Assembly: GCA_024707255.1 (NCBI GenBank)
Contig: JANQAC010000001.1
Coordinates: 1,364,001-1,428,000 of the forward strand
Direction: 5' to 3'
Origin: Asticcacaulis sp.
Lineage (GTDB): Bacteria > Pseudomonadota > Alphaproteobacteria > Caulobacterales > Caulobacteraceae
DNA: 64,000 nt
The notes under the pieces are model-generated. The model was given only the letters and a program-made list of their open reading frames with translations. It ran no database searches and was not told the DNA's origin. Of this stretch, positions 19,115-29,471 are shown piece after piece. Each line of letters opens with the position of its first letter. The first letter of the stretch is position 1. A program made the translations under genes and the position numbers.

Positions 19115-20768
19115 ATGTCCGTGTCAGACGTTGAAACGCCCGCAACACCCGTCAAGAAATCCTCCGGGCTTCTGCGCAATTCGCTGATCAACAGCAGTTT
19201 CACCCTGATCTCGCGTCTGGCCGGCTTCGCCCGTGACCTGGTTCTGGCCGCTTATCTCGGCGCATCGGGCAATATCATGGCCGACGCCTATAACACCGCC
19301 CAGGCATTTCCCAACCTCTTCCGCCGCATCTTCGCCGAAGGTGCCTTCTCGGCCGCCTTCGTGCCTTCTTACTCCGCCGCCCTGGAACGTGATGGGAAAG
19401 AAGCGGCCGACAAAATGGCGCATGATGCCATGGCGACACTCACCTTCATCACGGTCGCCTTCTGCCTGCTGTGCCAGTTCACCATGCCGTGGCTGATGAT
19501 GGTCATCAAGCCGGGCTTCCTGGCCGATCCCGCCAAATACAAGCTGGCCGTGCTCTTTACCCAGATCACCATGCCCTATCTGCCGTGCATGGCCATCGTG
19601 GCGCACCTGTCCGGCGTGCTCAATGCGCGCGGGCGCTTCCTGATGTCGGCCGGCGTACCGATCCTGCTCAATGCCGTGACCCTGATCTCGATATTGCCAC
19701 AGCATACGGTCTATGCCTCGGCGCTGTGGGGGTCGATCGGCACCCTGATCGCCGGTATATTGCAGGTCGCCATGCTGCTGTGGGGGGCACGAAGGTCCGG
19801 CGCCCATGTCAATCTGGCGATCATTCCGGTGTTCTCGAAGGACATCAACAAGCTGCTCCTGCTGGCCGTGCCCGGCGCTTTGGCCGCCGCCGCCACCCAG
19901 GTCAATATCTTCATTTCCGGCATCTTTTTCCTCATCGATCCACGGCGCCACCTCGTGGCTGGCCATGGCCGATCGCTTCTACCAGTTGCCGATCGGGCTT
20001 GTCGGCGTCGCTATCGGCACTGCCCTGCTGCCGGCCCTTTCCCGCGCCGTCCATGCCGAAGATCATGAAGCCGCGCAGGTCCAGATGGACCAGGCGGTCG
20101 TGTTTTCCATGGCTTTCGCCCTGCCCGCCGCCGCCGCCCTGATGGCCATGCCCTTCTTCCTGATGGACGGTCTCTATACGCGTGACGCCTTCCATCTCGA
20201 TGACGCCCACCAGGTGGCGCGCTGCCTGTTTCACTATGGCTGGGGCGTACCGGCCTTCGTGCTGACCCGCATCCTCAATCCGGCCTTCTTTGCCCGCAAG
20301 GACACCTTCGGACCGATGAAGTTCGCCATTATCTCGGTGGTCGTAAACCTGAGCGTCGGCCTGACCATGTTCAAGCTGATCGGCACGGCGGGCCTGGCCA
20401 TCGGCACCTCGGCTGCCGCCTGGGTCAATGTGGCGCTGATGGTCTTTACCCTGGCCAAACGCCGGACATGGATCATCACCCCCAAAGCCTTCCGCACCCT
20501 GCTATTGCTGCTGCTTTGCGGCGCCGGCATGGCAGCATTCTGTGGCCTCAGCTCGTTTGAACGCCCGTTAATACAGGGCGCCATCGGCTCGGTGGTGCCC
20601 TATGTGCGCGGCATTCCGTTGCTGCCTGCGATCTTTAGCCACACCAAGGAAATCGCCGTTCTGGGGGTTTGTTTCGCCGGCCTGTTCCTTTATATCGGAC
20701 TGCTGTTTATAACCGGCGCGATCAAGCCGCACGAACTGAAGGCGGTGCTGCGGCGCCGTTCTGCATAA
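19115..20768 (+). CDS. murJ: Lipid II flippase MurJ (MviN), frameshifted
   Basis: MurJ flips lipid II across the inner membrane for peptidoglycan synthesis. The N-terminal frame gives LLRNSLINSSFTLISRLAGF, RDLVLAAYLG, AQAFPNLFRRIFAEGAFSAA and VPSYSAAL, all typical. Near residue 272 the frame breaks; the second frame goes on with GATSWLAMADRFYQLPIGLV and GTALLPALSRAV to the stop. Removing one T from the T5 run at 19925-19929 gives GIFSSSIHGATSWLAMADRF, which aligns residue for residue with the family. The corrected protein has ~550 residues with about 14 membrane segments. MurJ is normally essential, so a sequencing error is likely. Confidence 0.9.
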
Positions 20769-20780
20769 TCAAGTAAGACC

Positions 20781-21791
20781 ATGACCAATAAACGCATCCT
20801 TTCCGGCATCCAGGCCTCCGGCTCGCTGCACCTCGGCAACTATCTCGGCGCATTGAAGAAGTTCGCCGATATGCAATCCGATGACGCCGAGCGCTTCTTC
20901 TTCATCGCCGATCTGCACGCCATCACCGTCTGGCAGGAACCGCAAAAGCTGCTCGATCAGACGCGCGAAATTGCCGCCTGTTACCTGGCCGCCGGCGTCG
21001 ATATCGAAAAGTCGACCATCTTCCCGCAATCAGCCGTGGCGGGCCATGTCGAGCTGGCGTGGATCTTCAACTGCGTCGCCCGCCTCGGCTGGCTCGACCG
21101 CATGACCCAGTTCAAGGACAAGGCAGGCAAGGACAAGGAACGCGCCAGCGTGGGCCTCTATACCTATCCGGTGCTGCAGGCCGCCGATATACTGCTCTAT
21201 AAGGCGACGCATGTGCCCGTCGGCGAGGACCAGCGCCAGCACCTCGAACTGACGCGCGACGTCGCCAAGAAGTTCAATCACGATTTCGATGTCGATTACT
21301 TCCCCGTGCCGGAAACCCTCTACCAGGGCCCCGGCGCGCGCATCATGTCCCTGCGCGACGGCATGGCCAAGATGTCAAAATCCGACCCCTCCGATAATTC
21401 GCGCATCAACTTGACCGACGACGCCGATACCATCGCCTCCAAGATCAAGAAGGCCAAGTCCGACGCCGATGTGCTGCCGGAAAGCGCTGAAGGTCTGGAA
21501 AGCCGCCCGGAAGCCAAGAATCTCGTCGGCATCTATGCGGCGCTTGCCGGTATTTCCGTGGCAGACGTTCTGAAGGACTTTGGTGGCAAGGGCTTCGGCG
21601 CCTTCAAACCAGCCCTGGCTGAGGTCGTGGTCGAAAAGATGGCACCGATCTCAGAACGCCTGCGCAGGCTTTTGGCCGATCAGACCGAAATCGACCGTGT
21701 GCTGAGGATTGGCGCCGACCACGCCAATGAAGTGGCTGCGCCAGTGGTGAAAGACGTGAAAAAGATTGTCGGTTTATGGGCAGGGTCATAA
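20781..21791 (+). CDS. trpS: Tryptophanyl-tRNA synthetase
   Basis: TrpS charges tRNA-Trp in the cytoplasm. The 336-residue class I enzyme has the HIGH-type motif HLGNYLGAL near residue 18, [19 protein letters not shown] in the tryptophan/ATP pocket, and [13 protein letters not shown] as the KMSKS loop. Length and motifs are normal. It begins 12 bases after murJ, so both may share a transcript. Confidence 0.97.
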   Translation: MTNKRILSGIQASGSLHLGNYLGALKKFADMQSDDAERFFFIADLHAITVWQEPQKLLDQTREIAACYLAAGVDIEKSTIFPQSAVAGHVELAWIFNCVARLGWLDRMTQFKDKAGKDKERASVGLYTYPVLQAADILLYKATHVPVGEDQRQHLELTRDVAKKFNHDFDVDYFPVPETLYQGPGARIMSLRDGMAKMSKSDPSDNSRINLTDDADTIASKIKKAKSDADVLPESAEGLESRPEAKNLVGIYAALAGISVADVLKDFGGKGFGAFKPALAEVVVEKMAPISERLRRLLADQTEIDRVLRIGADHANEVAAPVVKDVKKIVGLWAGS

Positions 21792-21822
21792 TGACCCTGC
21801 ACCCTTAAGTTTGGAGGTCGCT

Positions 21823-22362
21823 ATGCGTGCTTTAATCATTCTGGGCCTGGTGTGTCTGACACTGCCATTCACCTTGACCGCCTGTGAAAAGGTGGAGCAG
21901 CGCACCACCACCATATCGAGCTCAAGCGATGCCAGCGGCGTGGTCACCCAGTCCAGCCTCAGCATGACTGATTACGCCATGCGCGCGGCCTTGGGCAACA
22001 ATCCAAATACCGCCGCCTATGTCACCATCACAAATAAGCGCAATACCGACGACCGCCTGATCTCGGCGGCCTGTGAGTGCGCTACCACCACGACCCTGCA
22101 CACCATGAAAATGAACGGCTCGACCATGGAAATGGCCGAGGCCAGGGATGGCTTCGTCATCCGCTCCGGCGATAAGCTGGTTTTCGCACCCGGTGGCAAT
22201 CACATCATGCTGGAAAACCTGACCCATCGCCTGGTCGAAGGCGAAACGGTCAATGTGACCCTGGTGTTTGAAAAAGCCGGTCCGGTGACATTGCCGATGC
22301 TGGTCTCCAATACCCCCTGGCCAAATCTGGTACATCGGGCGGTATGGACCATGGCGATATGA
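21823..22362 (+). CDS. Copper chaperone PCu(A)C family lipoprotein
   Basis: The 179-residue product starts with a lipoprotein signal peptide (hydrophobic core, lipobox LTAC with the modified cysteine near residue 21). The mature part carries AAYVTITNK and then H-x(n)-M...H-x-M type ligands: LHTMKMNGSTMEMAEARDG and GGNHIMLENL, the Cu(I)-binding pattern of PCu(A)C proteins that deliver copper to cytochrome oxidase in the periplasm. The start at 21823 follows a good GGAGGTCGCT site; the open frame begins earlier but overlaps trpS. A second histidine is replaced by extra methionines, so copper binding is inferred, not certain. Confidence 0.85.
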   Translation: MRALIILGLVCLTLPFTLTACEKVEQRTTTISSSSDASGVVTQSSLSMTDYAMRAALGNNPNTAAYVTITNKRNTDDRLISAACECATTTTLHTMKMNGSTMEMAEARDGFVIRSGDKLVFAPGGNHIMLENLTHRLVEGETVNVTLVFEKAGPVTLPMLVSNTPWPNLVHRAVWTMAI

Positions 22363-22370
22363 AGATGTGA

Positions 22371-23039
22371 TTACCTCGCACCGAAGAGGGCCGAGCCGAC
22401 ACGGATTTCCGAGGAACCGAAAGCGATAGCCGTCTCGAAGTCGTCGCTCATTCCCATGCTGAGATGATTGATGCCGTTGCGGTCGGCGATCTTTTTCAGC
22501 AGGGCGAAGTAAGGCCCCCGTGGCCCCTCGAGCGGCGGAATACACATCAGTCCTTCGATTTTCAAGCCATAACCCTTGCAGTTGGCCAGAAAAGCATCGG
22601 CCTCCGCCGGCAGAACGCCCGACTTCTGGTCTTCCTCGCCGATATTGACCTGGACATACAGCACCGGCGCCCTGCCCTGCTTTTGAATTTCGTCGGCGAT
22701 GGCGCGGGCGATCTTGTCCCGGTCGATGCTCTCGATCACATCGAAAAACGACACCGCTTCCGCCGCCTTGTTGCTTTGCAGGGGACCGATCAGGCGCAGT
22801 TCAAGACCCGGATAGTCGGCGCGTTTGCCGTCCCAGCGCGTCATGGCCTCCTGCACCCGGTTTTCACCGAAACGGCGCTGCCCAGCTTTAAGCACGGGCT
22901 CAATCGCCTCCCAGGGCTGGTTTTTGGAAACCGCGGTCAGATAGGCCGAGTCCGGCGCCCGAGCGGCGACCTTTAAAGCCTTGTGCATCTGAGCCATGAG
23001 CCTAGAATAGGTGCCAGATTGGACATCCGGTGATGACAT
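22371..23039 (-). CDS. yggS: YggS/PROSC family PLP homeostasis protein
   Basis: YggS (PLPBP) binds pyridoxal phosphate without a known enzymatic activity and keeps the cofactor pool balanced. The fold is an alanine-racemase-like TIM barrel. Visible are TAVSKNQPWEAIEPVLKAG with the PLP lysine, RRFGENRVQEA, LIGPLQSNKAAEAV, VNIGEEDQKSG, LSMGMSDDFETAI and RVGSALFGAR, all family signatures. The start is uncertain: ATG 23039 gives 222 residues and overlaps the divergent thiE-like gene by about ten bases; ATG 22997 gives 208 residues and avoids the overlap. Confidence 0.92.
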   Translation of the reverse strand: MSSPDVQSGTYSRLMAQMHKALKVAARAPDSAYLTAVSKNQPWEAIEPVLKAGQRRFGENRVQEAMTRWDGKRADYPGLELRLIGPLQSNKAAEAVSFFDVIESIDRDKIARAIADEIQKQGRAPVLYVQVNIGEEDQKSGVLPAEADAFLANCKGYGLKIEGLMCIPPLEGPRGPYFALLKKIADRNGINHLSMGMSDDFETAIAFGSSEIRVGSALFGAR

Positions 23040-23668
23040 ACAAGACCCGCTTTCAGTATCTGCTCGACAAGGCACGGGATATAGCGCAAGCGCAGTCGCC
23101 CCAAAACCCCAAATTGCCGCCATTGTTCTTCTTCACCGATCCGAAGCGCACGCCGCATCCGGAAGATATTGCCGTCCACATGCCGGCAGGCTCTGGGATC
23201 ATCTACCGCCATTTCGGTGAAAATCACGCCAGCCAGCGCGCACAATTGCTGCGCAAAATTGCCCGTGACAATGGTCTGACCCTGCTGATTGGCGAGGACG
23301 ACGCTCTGGCGCTGGAGATCGAGGCCGATGGTATCCATCTGCGTCAGGCGAGCATCAATCGCGCCATCGGCTTGCACGCCGCGCATCCGGACCTGATCCT
23401 GACTGCCGCCTGCCATGACGCTGAGACCCTGCGCAATCTCGACGCAGCGAACGGCTTGACGGCGGTATTCATATCCCCGGTCTTCGCCAGCCAAAGCCCC
23501 TCAGCGCAAGGCATAGCGCCTTTGGGCGTAAAAGGGGCACGCGATATGACGGAACTGTCCAGTCTTCCGGTCTATGGTCTGGGAGGGATTGGCTGCGACA
23601 ATATCCTGTCGCTGAGAGATACCGGTCTTTCAGGTATCGGCGCGGTAGACGCCTTCAGGCTGAATTAA
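23030..23668 (+). CDS. Thiamine phosphate synthase-like (ThiE/TenI) TIM-barrel protein
   Basis: The 212-residue product resembles ThiE/TenI: LFFFTDPKRTPHPEDIAVHM near the start, LLIGEDDALALEIEADGIHL in the middle, then TAVFISPVFASQSPSA, GVKGARDMTELSSLPVYGLGGI, a phosphate-binding glycine-rich end. The usual ThiE pyrophosphate residues are not all obvious and no other thiamine gene is nearby, so this could be a TenI-like or diverged paralogue. GTG 23030 or ATG 23033 could be the start. Its 5' end lies against or over that of yggS on the other strand, and its 3' end overlaps ntrZ by four bases. Confidence 0.75.
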   Translation: MMTYKTRFQYLLDKARDIAQAQSPQNPKLPPLFFFTDPKRTPHPEDIAVHMPAGSGIIYRHFGENHASQRAQLLRKIARDNGLTLLIGEDDALALEIEADGIHLRQASINRAIGLHAAHPDLILTAACHDAETLRNLDAANGLTAVFISPVFASQSPSAQGIAPLGVKGARDMTELSSLPVYGLGGIGCDNILSLRDTGLSGIGAVDAFRLN

Positions 23669-24114
23669 AACTTGAACGTCGTTTCCAGGCGGACACGCGG
23701 CTGCTTCTTGTCACCTTGGGCGGCGCTGCGGGCCGGTTCCGGCTTCATCGGATCGGACTTTTCACCGAAACCGAGCGTGCCGCCGACGCGCAGGGAAGGC
23801 GTCAGGCGATAAAAAGCGCCCGCATCGATATCACTGGAGCGCGGGGCACTGGATTCGGGCTGGTTGACGTCAAACTTGACGCCCCATTTGCCATCGAGGT
23901 TGAACTGGTAGACCTTGGACTGCGGCTTGGAAAAGCCAGTCGTGTCGTCGCTGATGAAGCTTTCGCCAACCGGCTGTACCAGCGGCGTCAGGCCGGCGAT
24001 ATTTTCGACGGTCGACTGCGGACGCACGGTCTTGGTCTGCGCCATGGCAAAAGTGCTGCTTCCGGCCAACGCCAGAACCATCACAGATACAGCCATGAAT
24101 GCGACAGATTTCAT
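23665..24114 (-). CDS. ntrZ: NtrZ-like periplasmic protein
   Basis: The 149-residue protein has a Sec signal peptide ending AMAQ (cleavage near residue 25). The C-terminal half has KWGVKFDVNQ, DIDAGAFYRLTPSLRVGGTL and ends in QPRVRLETTFKF, a beta-strand-like ending. This matches my recollection of NtrZ of Caulobacter, a periplasmic regulator that acts on the sensor kinase NtrY of the NtrYX system. The family is essentially confined to Caulobacterales and relatives, which supports the taxonomic call. ntrY and ntrX are not in the window. The name is inferred from pattern memory. Confidence 0.72.
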   Translation of the reverse strand: MKSVAFMAVSVMVLALAGSSTFAMAQTKTVRPQSTVENIAGLTPLVQPVGESFISDDTTGFSKPQSKVYQFNLDGKWGVKFDVNQPESSAPRSSDIDAGAFYRLTPSLRVGGTLGFGEKSDPMKPEPARSAAQGDKKQPRVRLETTFKF

Positions 24115-24597
24115 CTTCTTTTTCTACAGCCCGAAACCCGGATCATTTCGAGAGCGCCCCTTGAAAGGGTTGTCTACCTGAACAGCCACCGGATACCAGT
24201 TTATTGTTTTACACAGCTATTTTGACAAAGCTGTGACCTGATTGAGATATGACGAATTGTCTGACCGGTCAATTTGATATCACGCGAAAAGAGCCACCCG
24301 CCGAGATTCACCTGACAGCTGTGTTGAATCCGCCACGGATAGTAAACGCCGCATAAACAACAGGGTAACATTACAGCCCTGACGCAAAAGAGCCGGGAAG
24401 CTTTTTCGCTTTGCCCCACATCCGCCCTTATTTGCTGTAGAGTTAACAAACTTGTGATGCTACCCCTTGTCATACCCCAGGGCCTCCATGCTATAGAGGG
24501 CCGGGTCGCCGGGCAAATACCGGCAATTGGGGCCAATAAATCCAGGAATTCCGGCTGCTTAGCCGCGCGAATTCAAATCATGCGGAGTGATCAGTCT
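24115..24597. other. Intergenic region between ntrZ and the DUF3576 gene
   Basis: These 483 bases separate two divergent genes. I see no protein-coding frame with support. GCTATAGA near 24490 resembles the Caulobacter -10 consensus GCTANAWC and may drive the plus-strand gene, but the matching -35 is poorly spaced. Nothing else stands out. Confidence 0.4.
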
Positions 24598-25131
24598 ATG
24601 ACGATTATGCGGAAATCGGCCCCGAAGCGTTTCGGTCTGGCTCTCGCTGCTTTGGGCCTGTGCCTGTCCTTCAGCGCCTGCGCCAGCCTGGGCACCAAGG
24701 GCGGCACGGCTTCCGCCAATACCACCGCGCCGACGGAAGAAAGCAAGATCGACCTCGGCCACCTGTTTGGCGGCGGCAAGAAGGAATCCGCGAATACGGA
24801 ACAGGCCGGCATCGGCGTCAATGCCTATCTGTGGCGCGCCTCGCTCGACACCATTTCCTTCATGCCCCTGACCTCAGCCGATCCGTGGGGCGGCGTGATT
24901 ATCACCGACTGGTACGCCAGTCCGCAAACCCCGGATGAGCACTTCAAGGTCACCATCTTCATCCTGGATTCGCGCCTGCGCGCCGATGCGCTGAATGTCT
25001 CGATCCAGAAAGAAGTCCGCGCCGGCGATCGCTGGGTGCCGGCCGATGTGTCGCAGCAGACCCAGCTCGACATCGAAAACGCCATCCTGACCCGCGCCCG
25101 TGAACTGCGCCTGTCGAACGTCAAGAACTAG
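24598..25131 (+). CDS. DUF3576 family lipoprotein
   Basis: The 177-residue product has a lipoprotein signal: basic MTIMRKSAPKR, hydrophobic LALAALGLCLSF, lipobox SACA. The mature part contains GIGVNAYLWRASLDTISFMP, DPWGGVIITDWYA and FILDSRLRADALNVSIQKEV, recognisable as DUF3576, an alphaproteobacterial family without assigned function that is probably outer-membrane-anchored. It commonly lies just upstream of leuS, as here. ATG 24598 is my choice; an in-frame ATG at 24580 is possible. A strong terminator follows the stop. Confidence 0.88.
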   Translation: MTIMRKSAPKRFGLALAALGLCLSFSACASLGTKGGTASANTTAPTEESKIDLGHLFGGGKKESANTEQAGIGVNAYLWRASLDTISFMPLTSADPWGGVIITDWYASPQTPDEHFKVTIFILDSRLRADALNVSIQKEVRAGDRWVPADVSQQTQLDIENAILTRARELRLSNVKN

Positions 25132-25149
25132 GGAGCAGCCTTCCCGTTT

Positions 25150-25186
25150 AAAAAAGCCGTTGCGGTTATCCCGCAGCGGCTTTTTT
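25150..25186 (+). terminator. Intrinsic terminator after the DUF3576 gene
   Basis: A ten-pair hairpin (GCCGTTGCGG against CCGCAGCGGC, one G-U pair, loop TTATC) is followed by TTTTTT and preceded by a run of A, so it may work in both directions. It separates the DUF3576 gene from leuS. Confidence 0.9.
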
Positions 25187-25256
25187 AATGGTTTTGCGCC
25201 GCAACGCGCCGTATAAGCAGCCATCCCCTGTTTTCGCCCATTCCGCACAAAGATTT

Positions 25257-27824
25257 ATGGCCCGTTATAATCCCAAAGAGACCGAACCCCGCCAGTTGCA
25301 GCGCTGGGACGACGCCAATGTGTTCCTGACCCGTCAGGATTCGATTTTAGATTCTGGCAAGCCCAAATACTACGTGCTGGAGATGTTCCCCTACCCCTCC
25401 GGCCGCATCCATATGGGCCATGTGCGCAACTATGCCATGGGCGACCTGGTGGCACGCTTCAAGCGGGCGCGTGGCTTCAATGTGCTGCACCCGATGGGCT
25501 GGGACGCCTTCGGGATGCCGGCCGAAAACGCCGCCATGGAACGCAAGATCCATCCGCGCGGCTGGACCTATGACAACATCTCCAATATGCGCGGCGAGCT
25601 GAAGCGCCTGGGCCTGTCTATCGACTGGACGCGTGAGTTCGCCACCTGCGACCCGGCCTATTACGGCCAGCAGCAGAAGTGGTTCAATACCCTGCTGAAG
25701 AACGATCTCGTCTATCGCCGCGAAAGCCAAGTCAACTGGGATCCGGTGGACATGACCGTTCTGGCCAATGAGCAGGTGATCGATGGCAAGGGCTGGCGCT
25801 CCGGTGCCGTGGTCGAGAAGAAGAAGCTGACCCAGTGGTTCATGCGTATCACCCGCTTCGCCGATGACCTGATCGAGGGCCTGACCGAGCTGGAGCGCTG
25901 GCCGGAAAAGGTGCGGCTGATGCAGTCCAACTGGATCGGCAAGTCACGCGGCCTGAAAATGACCTTCCCGTTCGCAGACCGCGATGGAGGCGTAGAGGTT
26001 TATACAACACGCCCGGATACCTTGTTCGGCGCCTCGTTTATTGCCATCGCTGCCGACCATCCGCTGGCACAGGAAGCCGCCGCCGCTAATCCGGAACTGG
26101 CCGCCTTTATCAAGTCCATCGCCAAGGGCGGCACCACCCAGGCCGAAATCGACACCGGCGAGAAGCTGGGCTTCAATACCGGCATAAAGGTCAAGCATCC
26201 CTTCAAACCGGGCGACACGCTCGATGTCTGGGTGGCCAATTTCGTGCTGATGGATTACGGCACCGGCGCCATTTTCGGCTGCCCGGCGCATGACCAGCGC
26301 GACCTCGATTTCGCCCGCAAATATGACCTGTCCGTCACCGAAGTGGTCCTGCCGCAGGGCGCCAATCCGGAAGAGTTCAAGATCGGCAATGACGCCTATA
26401 CCGGGCCAGGCCATATATTTAACTCCGCCTTCCTGGATGGCCTGGAGATCGAAGCCGCTAAGGACGCGGCCATCGAAAAGATCGAGGCCATGGGTCTTGG
26501 CGAAGGCGCCACCGTCTTCCGTCTCCGCGACTGGGGCGTTTCGCGCCAGCGCTACTGGGGCTGCCCGATTCCGGTTATCCACTGCGACGATTGCGGCGTC
26601 GTGCCCGTGCCGGACGATCAGTTGCCGGTGGTTCTGCCGGAAGATGTCACCTTTGATATTCCCGGCAATCCCTTGGAACGCCACCCAACCTGGAAACACA
26701 CGAAGTGTCCGCATTGCGGCAAGGACGCGACCCGCGAAACCGATACGCTCGATACCTTCGTCGATTCCTCATGGTATTTCGCCCGCTTCACCGACCCTAA
26801 ATCGCCAACCCCGATCAACAAGCAGGCGGCCGATTACTGGCTGCCGGTCGATCAGTATATCGGCGGCATCGAACACGCCGTGCTCCACCTGCTCTATGCC
26901 CGCTTTATTACCCGCGCCCTGAATCATTGCGGCTATTTGGAGGTCAAGGAGCCCTTTGCCGGGTTGTTCACCCAGGGTATGCTGACGCACGAAACCTACA
27001 AAAATGTCGCCGGCCAGTGGGTCGAACCGGCCGATGTCGAGGTCACGAGCGAAGGCGGTGTCCGCAAGGCCGTGCAGGTCTCCACGGGTGAAACGCTCTC
27101 GATCGGCGATATCGAAAAGATGTCGAAATCGAAGAAGAACACCGTGGCGCCGGAAGATATTTTCGACACTTATGGCGTTGATTCGGCACGCCTTTTCGTT
27201 CTGTCTGACTCGCCGCCCGAGCGCGATGTCCAGTGGTCGACCGCCGGGGTAGAAGGTTCGTGGCGCTTTACGCACCGCGTCTGGGATCAGTTCGACACCC
27301 TGCCGGAAGGCGAGATTGCCTGCACCGATGAAGCCGCCGCCGCTGACCTGTTGAAGGCCGCACACAAAGCCGTCAAGTTCGTCACCGAAGGCTTTGAAAG
27401 CTTCCGTTTCAACGCCGCCATCGCCAAATTGTACGAATTTGTCACCATCATCCGTAATGCCGATATCGCAAAGACCGGCTCAAAGGCCCGCCGCGAGGCC
27501 CTGACCTTGCTGGCCGGGTTGATCGCACCGGTGACCCCGCACCTGGCCGAAGAATGCTGGACGCGTCTGGGCCATGACGGCCTGATTGCCAATGCCGCCT
27601 GGCCGAAATTCGATCCCGCCCTGGCCCAGGATGACGCCTACATCATGCCGGTGCAGGTCAATGGCAAGAAACGCGGCGAGATTTCGATCCCGGTCGGTGC
27701 CTCGGAAGAACAGATCCGCGAGATGGCGCTTGCGGATGAAGGGGTTAAGCGTCATCTTGAGGGTGTAACCATCCGCAAGATCATCATCGTGCCGAACCGG
27801 ATTCTCAACTTCGTGGTGGGATAG
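25257..27824 (+). CDS. leuS: Leucyl-tRNA synthetase
   Basis: LeuS charges tRNA-Leu. The 855-residue class I enzyme has [20 protein letters not shown] (HIGH motif), the CP1 editing domain around residues 220-420 with the threonine-rich [14 protein letters not shown] and [16 protein letters not shown], a zinc-like [10 protein letters not shown] segment, [14 protein letters not shown] as the KMSKS loop, and a C-terminal anticodon-binding and tRNA-contact domain. The start at ATG 25257 fits the conserved MARYNPKE beginning; the longer frame upstream reads through terminator DNA. It is followed by lptE and holA in the common alphaproteobacterial order. Confidence 0.97.
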   Translation: MARYNPKETEPRQLQRWDDANVFLTRQDSILDSGKPKYYVLEMFPYPSGRIHMGHVRNYAMGDLVARFKRARGFNVLHPMGWDAFGMPAENAAMERKIHPRGWTYDNISNMRGELKRLGLSIDWTREFATCDPAYYGQQQKWFNTLLKNDLVYRRESQVNWDPVDMTVLANEQVIDGKGWRSGAVVEKKKLTQWFMRITRFADDLIEGLTELERWPEKVRLMQSNWIGKSRGLKMTFPFADRDGGVEVYTTRPDTLFGASFIAIAADHPLAQEAAAANPELAAFIKSIAKGGTTQAEIDTGEKLGFNTGIKVKHPFKPGDTLDVWVANFVLMDYGTGAIFGCPAHDQRDLDFARKYDLSVTEVVLPQGANPEEFKIGNDAYTGPGHIFNSAFLDGLEIEAAKDAAIEKIEAMGLGEGATVFRLRDWGVSRQRYWGCPIPVIHCDDCGVVPVPDDQLPVVLPEDVTFDIPGNPLERHPTWKHTKCPHCGKDATRETDTLDTFVDSSWYFARFTDPKSPTPINKQAADYWLPVDQYIGGIEHAVLHLLYARFITRALNHCGYLEVKEPFAGLFTQGMLTHETYKNVAGQWVEPADVEVTSEGGVRKAVQVSTGETLSIGDIEKMSKSKKNTVAPEDIFDTYGVDSARLFVLSDSPPERDVQWSTAGVEGSWRFTHRVWDQFDTLPEGEIACTDEAAAADLLKAAHKAVKFVTEGFESFRFNAAIAKLYEFVTIIRNADIAKTGSKARREALTLLAGLIAPVTPHLAEECWTRLGHDGLIANAAWPKFDPALAQDDAYIMPVQVNGKKRGEISIPVGASEEQIREMALADEGVKRHLEGVTIRKIIIVPNRILNFVVG

Positions 27825-27828
27825 CGAA

Positions 27829-28422
27829 ATGCGTAAAGTTCTTGGAATATTTGCCGCATGTACCGTGCTGACCGCCTCCGCTGTCAGCCTGGCGGGTTGC
27901 GGATTCGCGCCGCTTTACGCCAGGACCGGCCTGACAGCCAGCCTCTCCCAGGTGGCGATAGAGGTGCCGCAAACCCGCACCGGCTATTTCCTTGAACAGG
28001 ATCTGCGCAATGGCCTGGGCGGCGATGAGACCGCGCCCAAGTCCTTCCTGCTGACCATCGGCATGAAGGAAAGGCATTATGGCGTGGGTTACAAGGTCGA
28101 TGACACTTCGACCCGGTCCGAAATTACCTCGGCCGTTGCCTATACGCTCAAGGATATGACGACCGGCAAGGTGTTGTATACGAACCAGTTCAGCGAAACC
28201 GTCACCTACGATACATCGAGATCACCCTTTACCGGCGTGATATCCCAGCAGAACGCCCAGCAGCGCATTGCCACGGCCATATCCCAGCAGGTCCAGCATG
28301 ATCTCGCCCTGTATTTCCATGGCGATATGCTGCCGACCATCGCACCGGCTGACGCCGCCGCGGCCGATGCCGCCGTTTCGGCCATGTCGTCCGACACGGA
28401 AACCTCCGCCGCCAGCCAATGA
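27829..28422 (+). CDS. lptE: LPS-assembly lipoprotein LptE
   Basis: LptE is the outer-membrane lipoprotein that plugs the LptD channel during lipopolysaccharide export. The 197-residue product has a lipoprotein signal (hydrophobic stretch then LAGCGFAPLYA, where CGFxPLY is the family hallmark right after the lipid-bearing cysteine). The rest is a low-conservation alpha/beta domain with an Ala/Ser-rich tail. It lies five bases after leuS and overlaps holA by four bases (ATGA), the classic leuS-lptE-holA operon. Confidence 0.95.
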   Translation: MRKVLGIFAACTVLTASAVSLAGCGFAPLYARTGLTASLSQVAIEVPQTRTGYFLEQDLRNGLGGDETAPKSFLLTIGMKERHYGVGYKVDDTSTRSEITSAVAYTLKDMTTGKVLYTNQFSETVTYDTSRSPFTGVISQQNAQQRIATAISQQVQHDLALYFHGDMLPTIAPADAAAADAAVSAMSSDTETSAASQ

Positions 28423-29471
28423 AATTAAGCAAGCGCGCTGAGATCGATGCCTTTTTCAGCAAGCCGCCAGCCCATGTGGTGGGCGCCCTGATCTATGGCA
28501 AGGATCGCAGCCAGGTCATCGAACGCTGCACGGTTCTGGCGAAAAAGATCGTCCCGGATATCACCGATCCGTTCAATGTCTCGCTGCTGACGGATACCGA
28601 TATCGAGGGCGACGGCGGCCTGCTGGAAGGCGAACTTCAATCCCTGTCGCTGATGGGCGGCAAACGCCTGATACGGCTTAAGTTTTTTTCTGAAAAGGCC
28701 ACGCTGGACAAGGCGGTCGCGGCCACCCTGAAAACCCATGCTGCCGGCGAATTCAACAAAGACGCCTTTATCGTCATCGAAGCCGGCGGGTTGGGTGCCG
28801 ATTCCGCCCTGCGCCGCCTGGCCGATGCCGACAAGAACCTGGTCAGCATTGCCTGCTACGAAGACGAGACCGGCGATGTGGTCCGCATGGCCCGCGAAGC
28901 CCTGGCCGCCGATGGCGTCTCCCTCAGTAATGCCGCCATGGATATCTTCGCCCAACGCCTGCCCAAGGAACGCGGCATCGCCCGGCAGGAAATCGAACGG
29001 CTGATCCTGTTTATCGGCCCCGGTTCGCACAAAACACTGAATGAGGTCGAGCTTCAGGAGTTTCTCGGCGTCGAGCCGGAAGCCTCGCTTTTCAAGGCGG
29101 CATCGGATGCCTTTGGCGGCCGCATGAAGCAGGCCCAGGCCGGTCTGCGCCGCGCCTTTGCCGAAGGTGAAGGCGGCGCCGATGCCATGCGCGCCTTGAG
29201 CCTGCAATATAACAAGTTGAAATTGCTCAAGAGTTATCTGGAGAAGGGCCTTGGCACCAAGGAGGCCACGCGCAATGCCGGCGTCTTCTGGAAGGACGAG
29301 GACGATATGCTCCGTCAGGCGCGAACCTGGAGTTTTCCGGCGCTCGATGCCCTGGCGCGCGACCTGATCGATGCCGACAAGCAGTGCAAATCAACCGGTA
29401 TGCCTGATCTTTTGATCGCTGAACGGCTCTACCTGCAAATCGCCGGACGGGCGGCCAGGGCGGGCGTCTGA
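28419..29471 (+). CDS. holA: DNA polymerase III delta subunit
   Basis: HolA is the clamp-opening wrench of the DNA polymerase III clamp loader. The 350-residue protein shows the N-terminal AAA+-like part with ALIYGKDRSQVIERC, FNVSLLTDTDI and GGKRLIRLKFF, and a C-terminal collar with NKLKLLKSYLEKGL and LIDADKQCKSTGMPDLL, both typical of delta. There is no functional Walker A, as expected for delta. Start and stop are both coupled to neighbours (four-base overlap with lptE, one-base overlap with the HD gene). Confidence 0.94.
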   Translation: MKLSKRAEIDAFFSKPPAHVVGALIYGKDRSQVIERCTVLAKKIVPDITDPFNVSLLTDTDIEGDGGLLEGELQSLSLMGGKRLIRLKFFSEKATLDKAVAATLKTHAAGEFNKDAFIVIEAGGLGADSALRRLADADKNLVSIACYEDETGDVVRMAREALAADGVSLSNAAMDIFAQRLPKERGIARQEIERLILFIGPGSHKTLNEVELQEFLGVEPEASLFKAASDAFGGRMKQAQAGLRRAFAEGEGGADAMRALSLQYNKLKLLKSYLEKGLGTKEATRNAGVFWKDEDDMLRQARTWSFPALDALARDLIDADKQCKSTGMPDLLIAERLYLQIAGRAARAGV

